Shown here: in pieces, positions 29,810-38,251 of the stretch
Layout: every line of letters starts with the position of its first letter
Position numbering within the stretch: position 1 is the first letter of the stretch
DNA from: a virus
DNA: 64,000 bases
Virus record (IMG/VR): IMGVR_UViG_3300030060_003575
Span: 1-64,000 of that record
Strand: one strand, 5' to 3'
Position numbers and translations under genes: made by a program
The notes under the pieces: generated by a model
What the model was told of the DNA's origin: nothing
Databases searched by the model: none
What the model saw: the letters and a program-made list of their open reading frames with translations, nothing else

Positions 29810-30696
29810 AGTGTTCCCTCTTGTAGTTCTGGAATCCCAAACCATTCATTCTCTCCGTTAGTTGAAAATATAGTCCACTCCGTTCCCACAAGTTTAGGAT
29901 TCGTTTTACTAGCCGTTAACTTGGCTACGTAGTTTGTGGTTTTACCCTTAATTACCTTTTCAATGTGAATCATTTGAATAAATCTAGCAGGTGTAGATTT
30001 ATGCCAATCAGGTACTTCGCCTATTGGTGTAGGTACATTGATATTATCATATACAGGTTTCATGTGTGTAATCAAATACCTATCACATTCTAAACTACAT
30101 ACAAGGTCTAGTAATCTGTTATAGATTCTATTCCTTATCTTCCAGTCAAGAGTAGATACTCTTACTGAATCAGTAGCATGAACAATGCTACCTTCCTTAG
30201 TTTGCTGCTTAACTAGCAACTCTCTAAGCACATCACTTGAGCCTTCAAAGGCCTTATCTACCCCATCTAAACAAAACGATTTAACATCGCCTGTCTTAAT
30301 TAATTCCTTAGCATATTGGCAAAAGTTATTTGCATTGTTAAAGGTCTCTTCCCAATCAGTAGAACCGTCTGGGTTAATTTCTAATGGGCAATAGATAATT
30401 ATATTCTCATCTCTATTCCAACAAGCATCCCATGTAGGTTCTGCTCCATCATCAAAATCCAAGATAAGAATCTTCTTACCCTGCTTTACTTCTTCCTCAG
30501 TTCTACTATCTTGCACTAAACCAGTTTTACCAACCTTGGGGTTGCCTGTTATTGAACATAGATTATATGTTCTATCTCTAGTTAGTCTTGATTGTATTTG
30601 AGCCAATATCTTTGCCTTTGCATCTGCAAAATAATCGCCACTCTTTTCTTCTGTTTCACTACCTGCTTTTCCTTTCTTTTCAGTTGTCCAATCCAT
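29806..30696 (-). CDS. RecA/Sak4-like ATPase
   Basis: A 296-residue P-loop protein: Walker A GNPKVGKT (Lys57) and Walker B SFCLDGVD (Asp144). The size and the motif layout match the Sak4/RadA-like single-domain recombinases common in phages. It sits between the SSB-like protein and PCNA, so a strand-annealing or recombination role is likely. The second ATG (30696) is preferred, because AGGCG lies 8 nt before it. Confidence 0.75.
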   Translation of the reverse strand: MDWTTEKKGKAGSETEEKSGDYFADAKAKILAQIQSRLTRDRTYNLCSITGNPKVGKTGLVQDSRTEEEVKQGKKILILDFDDGAEPTWDACWNRDENIIIYCPLEINPDGSTDWEETFNNANNFCQYAKELIKTGDVKSFCLDGVDKAFEGSSDVLRELLVKQQTKEGSIVHATDSVRVSTLDWKIRNRIYNRLLDLVCSLECDRYLITHMKPVYDNINVPTPIGEVPDWHKSTPARFIQMIHIEKVIKGKTTNYVAKLTASKTNPKLVGTEWTIFSTNGENEWFGIPELQEGTL

Positions 30697-30922
30697 ATTC
30701 ATCGCCTATATCTAATTCTAATGTTTCTTGATATACTTCATCCACTATATCTCTTAGGTCGTCTTCACCGACCTTTATTCTTATCTCTTTACCAGAAGGT
30801 AAATGAAGTTTCACCCAATAATCTTTGGTCTCTTCATTTAGTCTCCAAGTTAGAAACTCTATATTATCTAGATTCAATGCATAACTGCTTCCATGCATTA
30901 TTCTATTTTCAATTTTAAACAT
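30680..30922 (-). CDS. Hypothetical protein, 80 aa
   Basis: A small protein with a beta-rich core (FLTWRLNEETKDYWVKLHL, KEIRIKVGEDD) and an acidic C-terminus. GAGGAATTAAT precedes the ATG. It sits between SSB-like and RecA-like genes and overlaps the latter by 17 nt. No family is recognised. Confidence 0.65.
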   Translation of the reverse strand: MFKIENRIMHGSSYALNLDNIEFLTWRLNEETKDYWVKLHLPSGKEIRIKVGEDDLRDIVDEVYQETLELDIGDEYGLDN

Positions 30923-30936
30923 ATTAATTCCTCTTT

Positions 30937-30972
30937 TGGGGCATCGCACCCCATAGTCGGTCACTACCACCG
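30937..30972 (-). promoter_or_regulatory. Paired hairpins after the SSB-like gene
   Basis: Two short inverted repeats lie in the only sizeable gap of this operon: TGGGG...CCCCA (30937-30953) and CGGT...ACCG (30958-30972). They come just before the ribosome-binding site of the 80-aa gene and could attenuate transcription or stabilise the SSB mRNA. Confidence 0.4.
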
Positions 30973-30986
30973 ATAGGATACAAAAC

Positions 30987-32201
30987 TCAGAACCAGTCCA
31001 AGTCTTCTTCTTCTGCAACAAATGGTTCTGCAACAACACCCATGTTGTTAGTGCATAGAATACCACTAAGGTTCAATGAAACATCTCTCATGCTACCATC
31101 ATCGTTCCTTCCTTGCGAAGTCCTACCAACAACTAATACACTTGAATTGATACCAAAATCAATATCAAGGTGTGTAGGAATCCAGCAGGTAGTACCTGCC
31201 CAAGAACCATCATAACTGTAATCAGCATTTACATCGGTAATAGTAAGTCTTCTGCTACCAACCTTGTTAGGTTGCATGTTCATAGCAGTTACAGTACCAT
31301 CAGTAATCACAAATCTCTCAGCATAAGTCCTATCTGATACAGATGAGTGATACCTGTTTAGGTCAATCAGTGGGCTATAGTTACCCATTGCATGTTCCAT
31401 AGTGTAGTTCTGCATATCTTCAATAGAAGGCTCAGGTAGTCTACCATCAGTCATATCACTATTGTATACCAAACTCTCTAGAGTACCAGTCTTAAACCCA
31501 TAAATCCTGTTAGCATTGTTACTATCTGGTATACACTCAAAGTGAACCAACTTGAAGGTTCTAGGTGTAAACTTCTTTGCTGCTTCCCCCTTGTAGGAGA
31601 AGTAGTAAAGAGCACTATTACCATCAACTTCACCCAAGAAAACACCTTGCATCCTGTTCTGATTAGCAGGCAATGGCTTCCCATAGTTAGGGTTCTTTCT
31701 CTCACCATATGCAGCAATGTTATCTAGTGGTATAACCCAAGTACCAGTGTCAACTTCATGGTGATTAGCAGGTAGTTCCTTTACAGTCCTTTCCTGTGCT
31801 TCGCCATCAAACATCCTCTTAACAACGAAACCGCCATCAATCTGTTCTGCAAGGGCAACCCTACCACTTTGATAAGTAGCATTATTGTCCCTTCTCCACT
31901 CTTCTACAATCTGAGTATTGAGCCTTGCACCCATATCCATAGGCTCATTAACAGAGATAAAGAAACCTACTGCCTTCTTTACCAAACTGCCACTACTACT
32001 GCTTTGTTCTTGTGGTGCATCCTTATACTGGTATGCTCCACTAAACCATTGCCTAAACAATGACAATGCCAATAGCATGTCACCACTTGGGTCAAGGTTA
32101 TTTGTCTTGCAGATTTCGTGATACTTTGCCTCTACAACACTTACTTCCATTCCTAGTTTCTCACTAGCCTTATTTACTTCATTACGTACTTTTTCTTCCA
32201 T
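30987..32201 (-). CDS. Putative single-stranded DNA-binding protein
   Basis: A 404-residue protein with a helical N-terminus, a long beta-rich centre compatible with OB folds, and an acidic, aromatic C-terminal tip (AEEEDLDWF) like the protein-docking tails of SSB and gp32. It lies directly upstream of recombinase, clamp and polymerase genes. The assignment is inferred from tail, size and neighbourhood. ATG 32201 has AGGA 9 nt upstream; the ATG at 32210 sits on the ribosome-binding site. Confidence 0.55.
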   Translation of the reverse strand: MEEKVRNEVNKASEKLGMEVSVVEAKYHEICKTNNLDPSGDMLLALSLFRQWFSGAYQYKDAPQEQSSSSGSLVKKAVGFFISVNEPMDMGARLNTQIVEEWRRDNNATYQSGRVALAEQIDGGFVVKRMFDGEAQERTVKELPANHHEVDTGTWVIPLDNIAAYGERKNPNYGKPLPANQNRMQGVFLGEVDGNSALYYFSYKGEAAKKFTPRTFKLVHFECIPDSNNANRIYGFKTGTLESLVYNSDMTDGRLPEPSIEDMQNYTMEHAMGNYSPLIDLNRYHSSVSDRTYAERFVITDGTVTAMNMQPNKVGSRRLTITDVNADYSYDGSWAGTTCWIPTHLDIDFGINSSVLVVGRTSQGRNDDGSMRDVSLNLSGILCTNNMGVVAEPFVAEEEDLDWF

Positions 32202-32213
32202 AATATTCATTCC

Positions 32214-32315
32214 TTATTTTTTCTTTTTATTTGCTTCCATATTCCTGTGATAGCGTTCCCAGGTCATACCTTCATCTTCAAGAAACCACATAATTATCCT
32301 TTTAAAGACATTCAT
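32214..32315 (-). CDS. Basic microprotein, 33 aa
   Basis: A 33-residue ORF starting in an ATGA overlap with the EF-hand gene. It has an amphipathic N-terminal helix (VFKRIIMWFLEDEG) and a KKKK end. Its stop is 12 nt before the SSB-like start. Function unknown. Confidence 0.5.
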   Translation of the reverse strand: MNVFKRIIMWFLEDEGMTWERYHRNMEANKKKK

Positions 32316-32575
32316 CGTTCTTCCTCATGTGGTATGAGTTTTCTTCTTCTACGCTCGTAGATAATTTCTAATAGTGCTTCCGCACTAATTACGATTCCTG
32401 CTAGTACCCAGAATGTATCTGAGTTAACAGTAATCACACCCAACGAATTGAGTATGGGTAATACAATTAGTAATACCCCACCTAGTAAGATAATTTCATA
32501 TCTTAACATTAGATGCTTGAAATCATTTATATCAATGACTCCATCATCATTAAAGTCTAATATTTTTCTTACCAT
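32312..32575 (-). CDS. EF-hand membrane protein, 87 aa
   Basis: Near the N-terminus is a full calcium-binding EF-hand/dockerin loop, DFNDDGVIDIND (Asp1, Asn3, Asp5, Gly6, Ile8, Asp9, Asp12). Two hydrophobic helices follow, separated by a short turn, then a basic RRRRK end. GGAGGTTTTAAT precedes the ATG. It may be a calcium-responsive membrane protein of the virus or its infection stage. The role is unknown. Confidence 0.6.
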   Translation of the reverse strand: MVRKILDFNDDGVIDINDFKHLMLRYEIILLGGVLLIVLPILNSLGVITVNSDTFWVLAGIVISAEALLEIIYERRRRKLIPHEEER

Positions 32576-32576
32576 A

Positions 32577-32657
32577 TTAAAACCTCCCATAATTATCTCT
32601 AACAAATAGTAGCCGATACAAAATAAAACATACTATAACTACTATGATTCCATCCAT
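32577..32657 (-). CDS. Membrane microprotein, 26 aa
   Basis: MDGIIVVIVCFILYRLLF is one hydrophobic helix with a basic end. The start shares TAATG with the RFC stop, and the stop lies 1 nt before the EF-hand ATG, inside its ribosome-binding region. Tiling supports translation. Confidence 0.5.
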   Translation of the reverse strand: MDGIIVVIVCFILYRLLFVRDNYGRF

Positions 32658-33559
32658 TATATCATCTGTCCTATCATCCATGAAGCCAATATCTTAGGGG
32701 TCATACTACTACTTCTCCATTCTGCTTCACCAATAACACGTAGATACTTAAACTTCTCAGGAGGCGGCAGTTCAGCCTTCAAGAAAACATCATGCAAATT
32801 TTGGCATACTGCTTTCATATCTACCGATAAGTAAACTAATCGCTGTAGTTCTTTGAGTCCTCCATTGTAATCTTTATTGAGAACAGAATCTAATATTTTA
32901 ACATAAGGTTCTTGGGTTCTCTCTATTAGCATTGTTAATGGGGTATTACTATTTACCGAGGCTTGTAGTTCGGTGATTCCCCTGCGTATGTCACCTTGAA
33001 GTGTACTAATAAAGGTGTCGAAATCTTCTGCATCGGGAACGGGTTTACCTTCCATTTGAAGTATATCAGTCAATACCTTCTTTATCTCATCATTACTTAG
33101 TGCGGTAAAACGATAGTTAGCACATCTAGATTGTAAAGGTGCTATAATCTTATGCCTATGATTACATGTAATGATAAACCTACAATTATCAGAATAACGT
33201 TCCATTATTCTCTTCAATGCATTCTGAGCATCAGGAGTCATACCATCCATCTCATCCAATAAAATAATCTTATGTGGTGCATCACCAACCTTTAGAGACA
33301 TAGCAACCTCCTTTATGGTTGTTCTAACTGTCTCTAACTTTCTATCATCAGATGCATTGATTTCAAAGAAGTTTGCCTTCATATCATCCTTCAATACAGT
33401 ATGTCCTATTACATTTGCCGCAGCAGTTTTGCCAACTCCAGCAGGCCCATACAAAAGAACATTAGGCATTGTTACCCAATTTTGTAAATCGTTAGCAAAC
33501 TTATCTTGTCCAATCAATTGTTCTATTTTATACGGTCTATACTTTTCTGTCCATAACAT
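32657..33559 (-). CDS. rfcS: Clamp loader small subunit (RFC-S)
   Basis: A 300-residue AAA+ protein: WTEKYRP start, Walker A GPAGVGKT (Lys44), Walker B LLDEMD (Asp102-Glu103), sensor-1 TCNH and the SRC arginine-finger motif (LQSRC, 144-146), followed by the collar helices. It is slightly shorter than cellular RFC-S (~320). It should load PCNA together with the RFC-L-like protein three genes upstream. AAGGAG precedes the ATG. Confidence 0.95.
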   Translation of the reverse strand: MLWTEKYRPYKIEQLIGQDKFANDLQNWVTMPNVLLYGPAGVGKTAAANVIGHTVLKDDMKANFFEINASDDRKLETVRTTIKEVAMSLKVGDAPHKIILLDEMDGMTPDAQNALKRIMERYSDNCRFIITCNHRHKIIAPLQSRCANYRFTALSNDEIKKVLTDILQMEGKPVPDAEDFDTFISTLQGDIRRGITELQASVNSNTPLTMLIERTQEPYVKILDSVLNKDYNGGLKELQRLVYLSVDMKAVCQNLHDVFLKAELPPPEKFKYLRVIGEAEWRSSSMTPKILASWMIGQMI

Positions 33560-34082
33560 GTTTAATTCTCCTTTCTTCTAATTCTTTTCTTTTGTTGCTC
33601 ATATGGTTTGCAGGATACCAGTCAGGTTTTCCTAGTCTCCATTCAGCAAAATACCACTTATCACCTAAGTAGTAATCTTGATATGATTTAGTTACACTAT
33701 CATAATCTTTATACTCATCTGGCATAGCCAATGCAAATGGTGTAAGTCCCTTGTCTGTTAAGAAATCAAGTAACTTAGCAATCTCATCAGCATACTTATC
33801 AAGGGTAGTTTCAACCTTGTGAACCTTACCATATCTCTCAGTGTAAGTATGACACAATGCATAAGCATGGTCAACCAACCACTGCATGTTTTGTCTACTT
33901 CTTCTTGCCCACATGGTACAAGGATGATTCAACATTACAGGTCTGTATGGTGATTCAAAACCATAGTAATCCAAACATGTAGAAATCATCTGCAAACTTT
34001 CTGTTGGCATTTTGACTACATGTTTATCACACATTTCATTCGCACTCTCAATTGGGCATTCATTCAATACAAAAATATTCAT
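33537..34082 (-). CDS. Pyr_excise-like DNA glycosylase family protein
   Basis: A 181-residue protein with MNIFVLNECPIESA, CDKHVVKMPTES and NHPCTMWARRS, the conserved features of a family common in phages and annotated as pyrimidine-dimer DNA glycosylase (Pyr_excise). In sunlit water a UV-repair enzyme is sensible. Activity is not shown by sequence alone. It overlaps RFC-S by 23 nt. Confidence 0.6.
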   Translation of the reverse strand: MNIFVLNECPIESANEMCDKHVVKMPTESLQMISTCLDYYGFESPYRPVMLNHPCTMWARRSRQNMQWLVDHAYALCHTYTERYGKVHKVETTLDKYADEIAKLLDFLTDKGLTPFALAMPDEYKDYDSVTKSYQDYYLGDKWYFAEWRLGKPDWYPANHMSNKRKELEERRIKHVMDRKV

Positions 34083-34342
34083 TCTTCTTCACTTCCTACG
34101 TATATCCATTTAGCAACCTTATTTGATTTAAGTTGCGTTACTTGAAACTCTTTGTTACCTTTCAGTAAGTTACCTACTTGATGAACATTAGAGTTTGTAA
34201 ACCTATGTGGTTTACCTAAACCATTCTTATACTCATTAAGAAAACGGGTGGCTTCTACTGCGGTGAACATTTCACCTTTCTGTTTTACACCAAATTCTCT
34301 TAATGCCATTAATCTATATTTGTGTCTTAGTGGGCCTGCCAT
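34079..34342 (-). CDS. Small possible DNA-binding protein, 87 aa
   Basis: An 87-residue basic protein. Its helix-turn-helix-like pattern (FTAVEATRFLNEY...TNSNVHQVGNLL) and final beta hairpin (WIYVG) suggest a winged helix. It overlaps both neighbours by 1-4 nt. The function is unproven. Confidence 0.6.
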   Translation of the reverse strand: MAGPLRHKYRLMALREFGVKQKGEMFTAVEATRFLNEYKNGLGKPHRFTNSNVHQVGNLLKGNKEFQVTQLKSNKVAKWIYVGSEEE

Positions 34343-35187
34343 TAGAAATAATCCTCCAGTCTACTGTTTGCTATTGTTGGCTTCTTAGCCTTGCCCTTCT
34401 TAACACCTAACTTAACCCTCTCAACAGAAGAGAGTTTAGTATACATATAGTGTTCAAAGTCAGGGTCTTGCTTTAATAAGTTTAACATCTCATATTCATC
34501 AGGTCTCATACCTATCTTCTTACAAATAGATGGTCGCTTATCATACGCTCTCCTTCTAGGCGGAGAAAAAGAAATCGGCATACCATTATGTGCATAAGCA
34601 AGTAATTCAAAGAAGTAATCTGATGACCACTTTCTTTTTACTTTAGCATCTATCCATGCTATCTTTTCTGTGTTTAGAGATGACATTGCCCATGCTAATA
34701 TCTGTTCATCAAAAGGCTTGTTAAACTTTAGCATTTCTGCTACAGCATCTCTATCCTTAGATTTGAGATAAATATTAATCATCTCAAATATATTCTTTTC
34801 AAGAGTTCCTATATATGATTCTGCATTCACACATGCATTCTCTTCTTGTAATTCAAGAAGGGCATAATTAGTTGTGCCTGCTCTCTTTAGTTTACACTTA
34901 TCATATATCTTTTTATCAACATCTTTCTGATTCACAGATGTTAATACAATCTTACCTTTATATTCTAGTAATGTTTTAACTATAAGGTCAACCTTTGGTT
35001 TATAGTGAACCTCTTCAATTAGAATCCCTGTCTCTCTAGGGATACTAAAGTTATCATCAATGTCATATTCGTCTGCATATTTAATAATAGGATTCGGTGG
35101 TAAGAAATTCAAAGCCTTTGTTGTCTTTCCTGTTCCCGGTTTACCTACTACTATCAATGGTCTTTCTGTTGTTTTTATATTAATCAT
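34342..35187 (-). CDS. RFC-L-like AAA+ ATPase with C-terminal PIP box
   Basis: A 281-residue P-loop protein: Walker A GKPGTGKTT, a Walker-B-like GILIEEV, sensor-1-like IVLTSVNQ, then a helical C-terminal half. It ends in a basic linker and NSRLEDYF, a close match to a PCNA-interacting (PIP) box with Asn for Gln. Archaeal RFC large subunits also end in a PIP box, and RFC-S is three genes downstream. So a divergent clamp loader large subunit is likely, though the core similarity is weak. ATG 35187 follows GAGGA. Confidence 0.6.
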   Translation of the reverse strand: MINIKTTERPLIVVGKPGTGKTTKALNFLPPNPIIKYADEYDIDDNFSIPRETGILIEEVHYKPKVDLIVKTLLEYKGKIVLTSVNQKDVDKKIYDKCKLKRAGTTNYALLELQEENACVNAESYIGTLEKNIFEMINIYLKSKDRDAVAEMLKFNKPFDEQILAWAMSSLNTEKIAWIDAKVKRKWSSDYFFELLAYAHNGMPISFSPPRRRAYDKRPSICKKIGMRPDEYEMLNLLKQDPDFEHYMYTKLSSVERVKLGVKKGKAKKPTIANSRLEDYF

Positions 35188-35395
35188 TATCATTCCTCAT
35201 TGTCATTATCTCTTTATATTCAGTATCACAATCAGGACATTCTACATCTATAAAAAATACTTTAGTACCGTCTGGTTCTCTTGTTACGTGTGTACTAAAG
35301 AATATATATCTAAAACCACAATCTCTACAACCATGTTTGATGGTTTTATCAACGTAATCTTTTAGAGTATCAATGTCCTGCTTGGTGAATTCCAT
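35180..35395 (-). CDS. Zinc-ribbon protein, 71 aa
   Basis: Two CxxC knuckles (CRDC, CPDC) about 30 residues apart, separated by beta strands, form a zinc ribbon. A Lys/Asp helix precedes them. GGTGA lies before the ATG, which overlaps the upstream TGA (TGATG). It may bind DNA or partner with the RFC-L-like protein. Confidence 0.65.
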   Translation of the reverse strand: MEFTKQDIDTLKDYVDKTIKHGCRDCGFRYIFFSTHVTREPDGTKVFFIDVECPDCDTEYKEIMTMRNDND

Positions 35396-35790
35396 CACAA
35401 TTCACCTTTTATTTGTAGTATTCTTTCCAACCCCTCAAGGGTATGATGTTCGCCATTGTCTAAGATTTCTACTATCTCTTCAAAATCATTCCAATTGTTT
35501 TTAGCATCTGGTAAGTCTGGTATTAATTGACATAACTTCCAGATGTTAGTCAAACCACCTATTGTCAATATAGGTCTTGGTCTACTCTTATGTTCTTTTT
35601 CTTTGTAGTTTGCTTCTACACCATTCTGTGCAAGTGTTCTTTGCACACCAATCAAAAAGTCAGATGAACCTCTTATGTTCACCCTAACTCTAACTCTATA
35701 TCCTATCTGTAACTTAGAGGCTTTTGCTACATGAACCTCAGGTTTAGCAATAGATAGGAGGATACCTTGCAATTGTCCTTTACTATACAT
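35395..35790 (-). CDS. LAGLIDADG-fold-like protein
   Basis: A 131-residue protein with an alpha-beta-beta-alpha-beta-beta-alpha succession: GQLQGILLSI, strands VRVRVNIRG, helix FLIGVQRTLAQNG, a strand pair with PILTIGG, then the NIWKLCQLI helix. This resembles one LAGLIDADG domain without the acidic catalytic signature. It could be a domesticated homing-endonuclease fold used for DNA binding. It is not inserted in another gene. Confidence 0.4.
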   Translation of the reverse strand: MYSKGQLQGILLSIAKPEVHVAKASKLQIGYRVRVRVNIRGSSDFLIGVQRTLAQNGVEANYKEKEHKSRPRPILTIGGLTNIWKLCQLIPDLPDAKNNWNDFEEIVEILDNGEHHTLEGLERILQIKGEL

Positions 35791-36262
35791 CTAATCCATT
35801 CCTCAAATACATTTTATAATCTTTAGCCAATTCTCTATTTCCGGGCCACTTTCCAAACCCTTGATGTTTTTCTAGTTCTAACCAATACCAATGTGCTGCT
35901 GTTATTCTATCATCACCCGCTTCTTCTGCATTTGTTTCTGCTCTATCGGCTAACATCATAACTAAAGATTCTAAGTGTTCTGCTACTATGTATGCCAAGT
36001 CGTGTGATATTGGCATATCAACTTGTTCTTTAATTGTTTTCATATAATGAAATCTTGTCATTCTTTTACGATTAACAGGTGGGGGTTTCGGGGTAATAAG
36101 TTGGTTTTTCTCGTCCACAAAAGGGACTAATTTGGCATCCATTTTCCGATACCTACCCCTACTTTCCTCCCCGACCTTCTTCAAATACGCCACGCCGTCC
36201 TCGATTTTAATACAAGTATACGGCAAATGGTCTAATAGGGTCATTGAGCCTACGGTAATCAC
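35783..36262 (-). CDS. Protein with C-terminal histone fold, 159 aa
   Basis: The first ~55 residues form a small beta domain, and a basic PP-rich linker (PKPPPVNRKRMTR) follows. Residues ~80-135 have the helix-strand-long helix-strand-helix pattern of a histone fold: ISHDLAYIVAEHLESLV, then MLADRAETNAEEAG and ITAAHWYWLEL. With the other histone-fold protein at 37828-38052 it could form a heterodimer. The start is GTG, directly after the ligase stop; an ATG at 36244 is the alternative. Confidence 0.55.
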   Translation of the reverse strand: MITVGSMTLLDHLPYTCIKIEDGVAYLKKVGEESRGRYRKMDAKLVPFVDEKNQLITPKPPPVNRKRMTRFHYMKTIKEQVDMPISHDLAYIVAEHLESLVMMLADRAETNAEEAGDDRITAAHWYWLELEKHQGFGKWPGNRELAKDYKMYLRNGLDV

Positions 36263-37831
36263 TTAACTCAACTCCTGCACCCTTTGGAGGGTATCAATAT
36301 CTGCGGCGTACTTATCGTGCCGTACTCGCATACTGCGAGGGAACCTCAAACCAATCTGTCCATCCGCATTGCTGGTTATTAAATCGCTAGTTACTTGTAA
36401 TACAATCCTTGGATTAAAGTAATACGTATTGCCTTCATATCTATCTATGTGTTTCCTTAGTTCAGTAGTTAAAAGTGCCAGTTCATCATCTGAGAAACCA
36501 GTACCTACTTTACCTACTTCAACGTAATCAGCATCATTCTTCACAGATATTCCAAAGGTACCAAACCATCCACTACGCTTACCTTTACCATATTCAGCAG
36601 AAGTAATAACTACATCTAATTCAATCCTCGGTGGTTTATACTTCAACCATCCTTTACTTCTTTTACCGGGTTCATAGGCCATGTCTGCATCCTTAATCAT
36701 AACACCTTCATATCCCCAATCTATAGCCAGATTATAAGCAGCAGTAATAGATGTTATATCCATCTTATCAAACCTCTTTGCGATATAAGGTTCCTCAACA
36801 TTTTCTTCAAGTTTTAGAATACGATTAGATAATGGTTCATCTATTAACGCTCTGCCTTGAATAGATAGAATATCAAACACTGCAAGTTGCACAGGGCATT
36901 GTTGCACCGCTTCTGTTTTATTCTTCTTATGAACTCTCTTTGCCAATAACTTGTGGTCGGCAGGAGAACCATCGGTTTTAACCGGATATATTTCAGTATC
37001 AACAATACAAGGAGAGCATAATACTTTCCCATCTAGTATATCATTTACAACATCAGGGAATTGGTCAGTAACAACAACACCCTTTCTATTAAAAATCAAT
37101 ACACTGGGTTCGTACGGCCCCATAGGGCCATAATGAATTTGATAACGATTACCATCATACTTAACATCAACAATATAATTATCAGGTCTTTCCATTCCCT
37201 TCCTAGGTTTTGCTAACATGGGCGTTACAAACTTACCCCATTCTAAATTACACTCTGGCTCAAAACCCGAATGTAATTGTGAACAAATTTCACTAGCAGT
37301 GTTAAACATATAATACTTTTTAATCTCAGTAATAGTATGCCCATAGTGTTTAGCCATTACCTTAAGCGGTACGTTGTTGTTAACACCATTTCTAGGTTTA
37401 CCTAACCAATAGCGTACAAACCACTTCTTTTCCCTAGCACTCATTTTGTTTAGTGCTTCTGCTATCTGTTGATAGGAATTACTAACCATACTACTACAGT
37501 CTAATCTAAGCAAGTTCCAAAACGCACCTAACGTAATATCAGAATCTTCTTCATTACCTAAGTCAATCTCTAATACTGCTTCACCTAAATCACCCCATGT
37601 ATGAACAGCATCTTCTACTTCATCATCAAACAAGCGTAAAGCATTAGCCACCCATGTTATCGCTCTTTTCTCAGCAATGTTGTTAACACCATACTCTAAA
37701 GAGAGAATAGCAATCGCCAAGTGTTTATCATCACCAAAACTATTTAGTGAACCATCTATAGTATTTATCTTACCAGTCGGTGTTTGGTTTTCAATTACCT
37801 CACACATTCTTGCAAACGTTGCTAAACTCAT
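36263..37831 (-). CDS. lig: ATP-dependent DNA ligase
   Basis: A 522-residue ligase: N-terminal DNA-binding region, nucleotidyl-lysine motif KYDGNR (Lys224), motif III VDTEIY, motif IV EGVMIKD, motif V KGWLKYK, then an OB domain. The length and N-terminal domain fit archaeal-eukaryal LigI-type enzymes rather than short phage ligases. It seals Okazaki fragments. The start overlaps the histone-fold gene stop (ATGA). Confidence 0.95.
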   Translation of the reverse strand: MSLATFARMCEVIENQTPTGKINTIDGSLNSFGDDKHLAIAILSLEYGVNNIAEKRAITWVANALRLFDDEVEDAVHTWGDLGEAVLEIDLGNEEDSDITLGAFWNLLRLDCSSMVSNSYQQIAEALNKMSAREKKWFVRYWLGKPRNGVNNNVPLKVMAKHYGHTITEIKKYYMFNTASEICSQLHSGFEPECNLEWGKFVTPMLAKPRKGMERPDNYIVDVKYDGNRYQIHYGPMGPYEPSVLIFNRKGVVVTDQFPDVVNDILDGKVLCSPCIVDTEIYPVKTDGSPADHKLLAKRVHKKNKTEAVQQCPVQLAVFDILSIQGRALIDEPLSNRILKLEENVEEPYIAKRFDKMDITSITAAYNLAIDWGYEGVMIKDADMAYEPGKRSKGWLKYKPPRIELDVVITSAEYGKGKRSGWFGTFGISVKNDADYVEVGKVGTGFSDDELALLTTELRKHIDRYEGNTYYFNPRIVLQVTSDLITSNADGQIGLRFPRSMRVRHDKYAADIDTLQRVQELS

Positions 37832-38052
37832 CTCATCACCTTCATCTTACCATAAGCAACCCAAACATCTTCTGTAGTAATAGCGTCACTACCAGAAGAA
37901 GCAAGTGCCTCATCCACAATAGCAATACAAAGGACTTCAAATTCCTTTTGCATTATCTCTTGAATGGCTTCAGTTGTTCCACTTCTAATATGATTATTCT
38001 GTGGTATCATAGTTCTAAGTTGTTGCTTAATCTTCCTCTCGCTTATTACCAT
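37828..38052 (-). CDS. Histone-fold protein, 74 aa
   Basis: A 74-residue protein whose last ~50 residues fit the minimal archaeal histone: HIRSGTTEAIQEIMQ helix, long helix EFEVLCIAIVDEALASSG, then DAITTEDVWVAYGKM (histone consensus ...T.edv..A). ATG 38052 overlaps the PC4-like gene; ATG 38010 is an alternative, but it would clip little of the fold. It is encoded between a PC4-like gene and the ligase. It may wrap or bend viral or host DNA, or act as a TAF/NF-Y-like subunit. Confidence 0.65.
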   Translation of the reverse strand: MVISERKIKQQLRTMIPQNNHIRSGTTEAIQEIMQKEFEVLCIAIVDEALASSGSDAITTEDVWVAYGKMKVMR

Positions 38053-38251
38053 GTTGTTCAACTGCCTTTTCAATTGCCCTCAATAACTGAGGGGCTTCTT
38101 GCATATTTACTCTTATACCCTTACGGGATACCTTTCCATTTTCATACCATCTAATATCTAGAATGTCTATATTCCAATAGTTACCTGTTCTGATAACTAA
38201 TTCTTGTGTAGCATTTCTAGGTACTCTGGCAATTATTTTTTCATCATTCAT
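38027..38251 (-). CDS. PC4-like single-stranded DNA-binding protein
   Basis: A 74-residue protein with VIRTGNYWNIDILDIRWYE, GKVSRKGIRVNM and the helix EAPQLLRAIEKAVE. It is the strand-turn-strand plus helix pattern of the PC4/Sub1 domain (..vDIR.w...g...p.kKGI.l). Such proteins bind single-stranded DNA as dimers and modulate transcription or recombination. It overlaps its neighbours by 4 and 26 nt. Confidence 0.7.
   Translation of the reverse strand: MNDEKIIARVPRNATQELVIRTGNYWNIDILDIRWYENGKVSRKGIRVNMQEAPQLLRAIEKAVEQHGNKREED

Noticed and set aside
35395-35790. Active homing endonuclease
   Set aside because: The fold looks LAGLIDADG-like, but the acidic catalytic signature is missing, it is only one domain, and it is not inside a host gene or intron.
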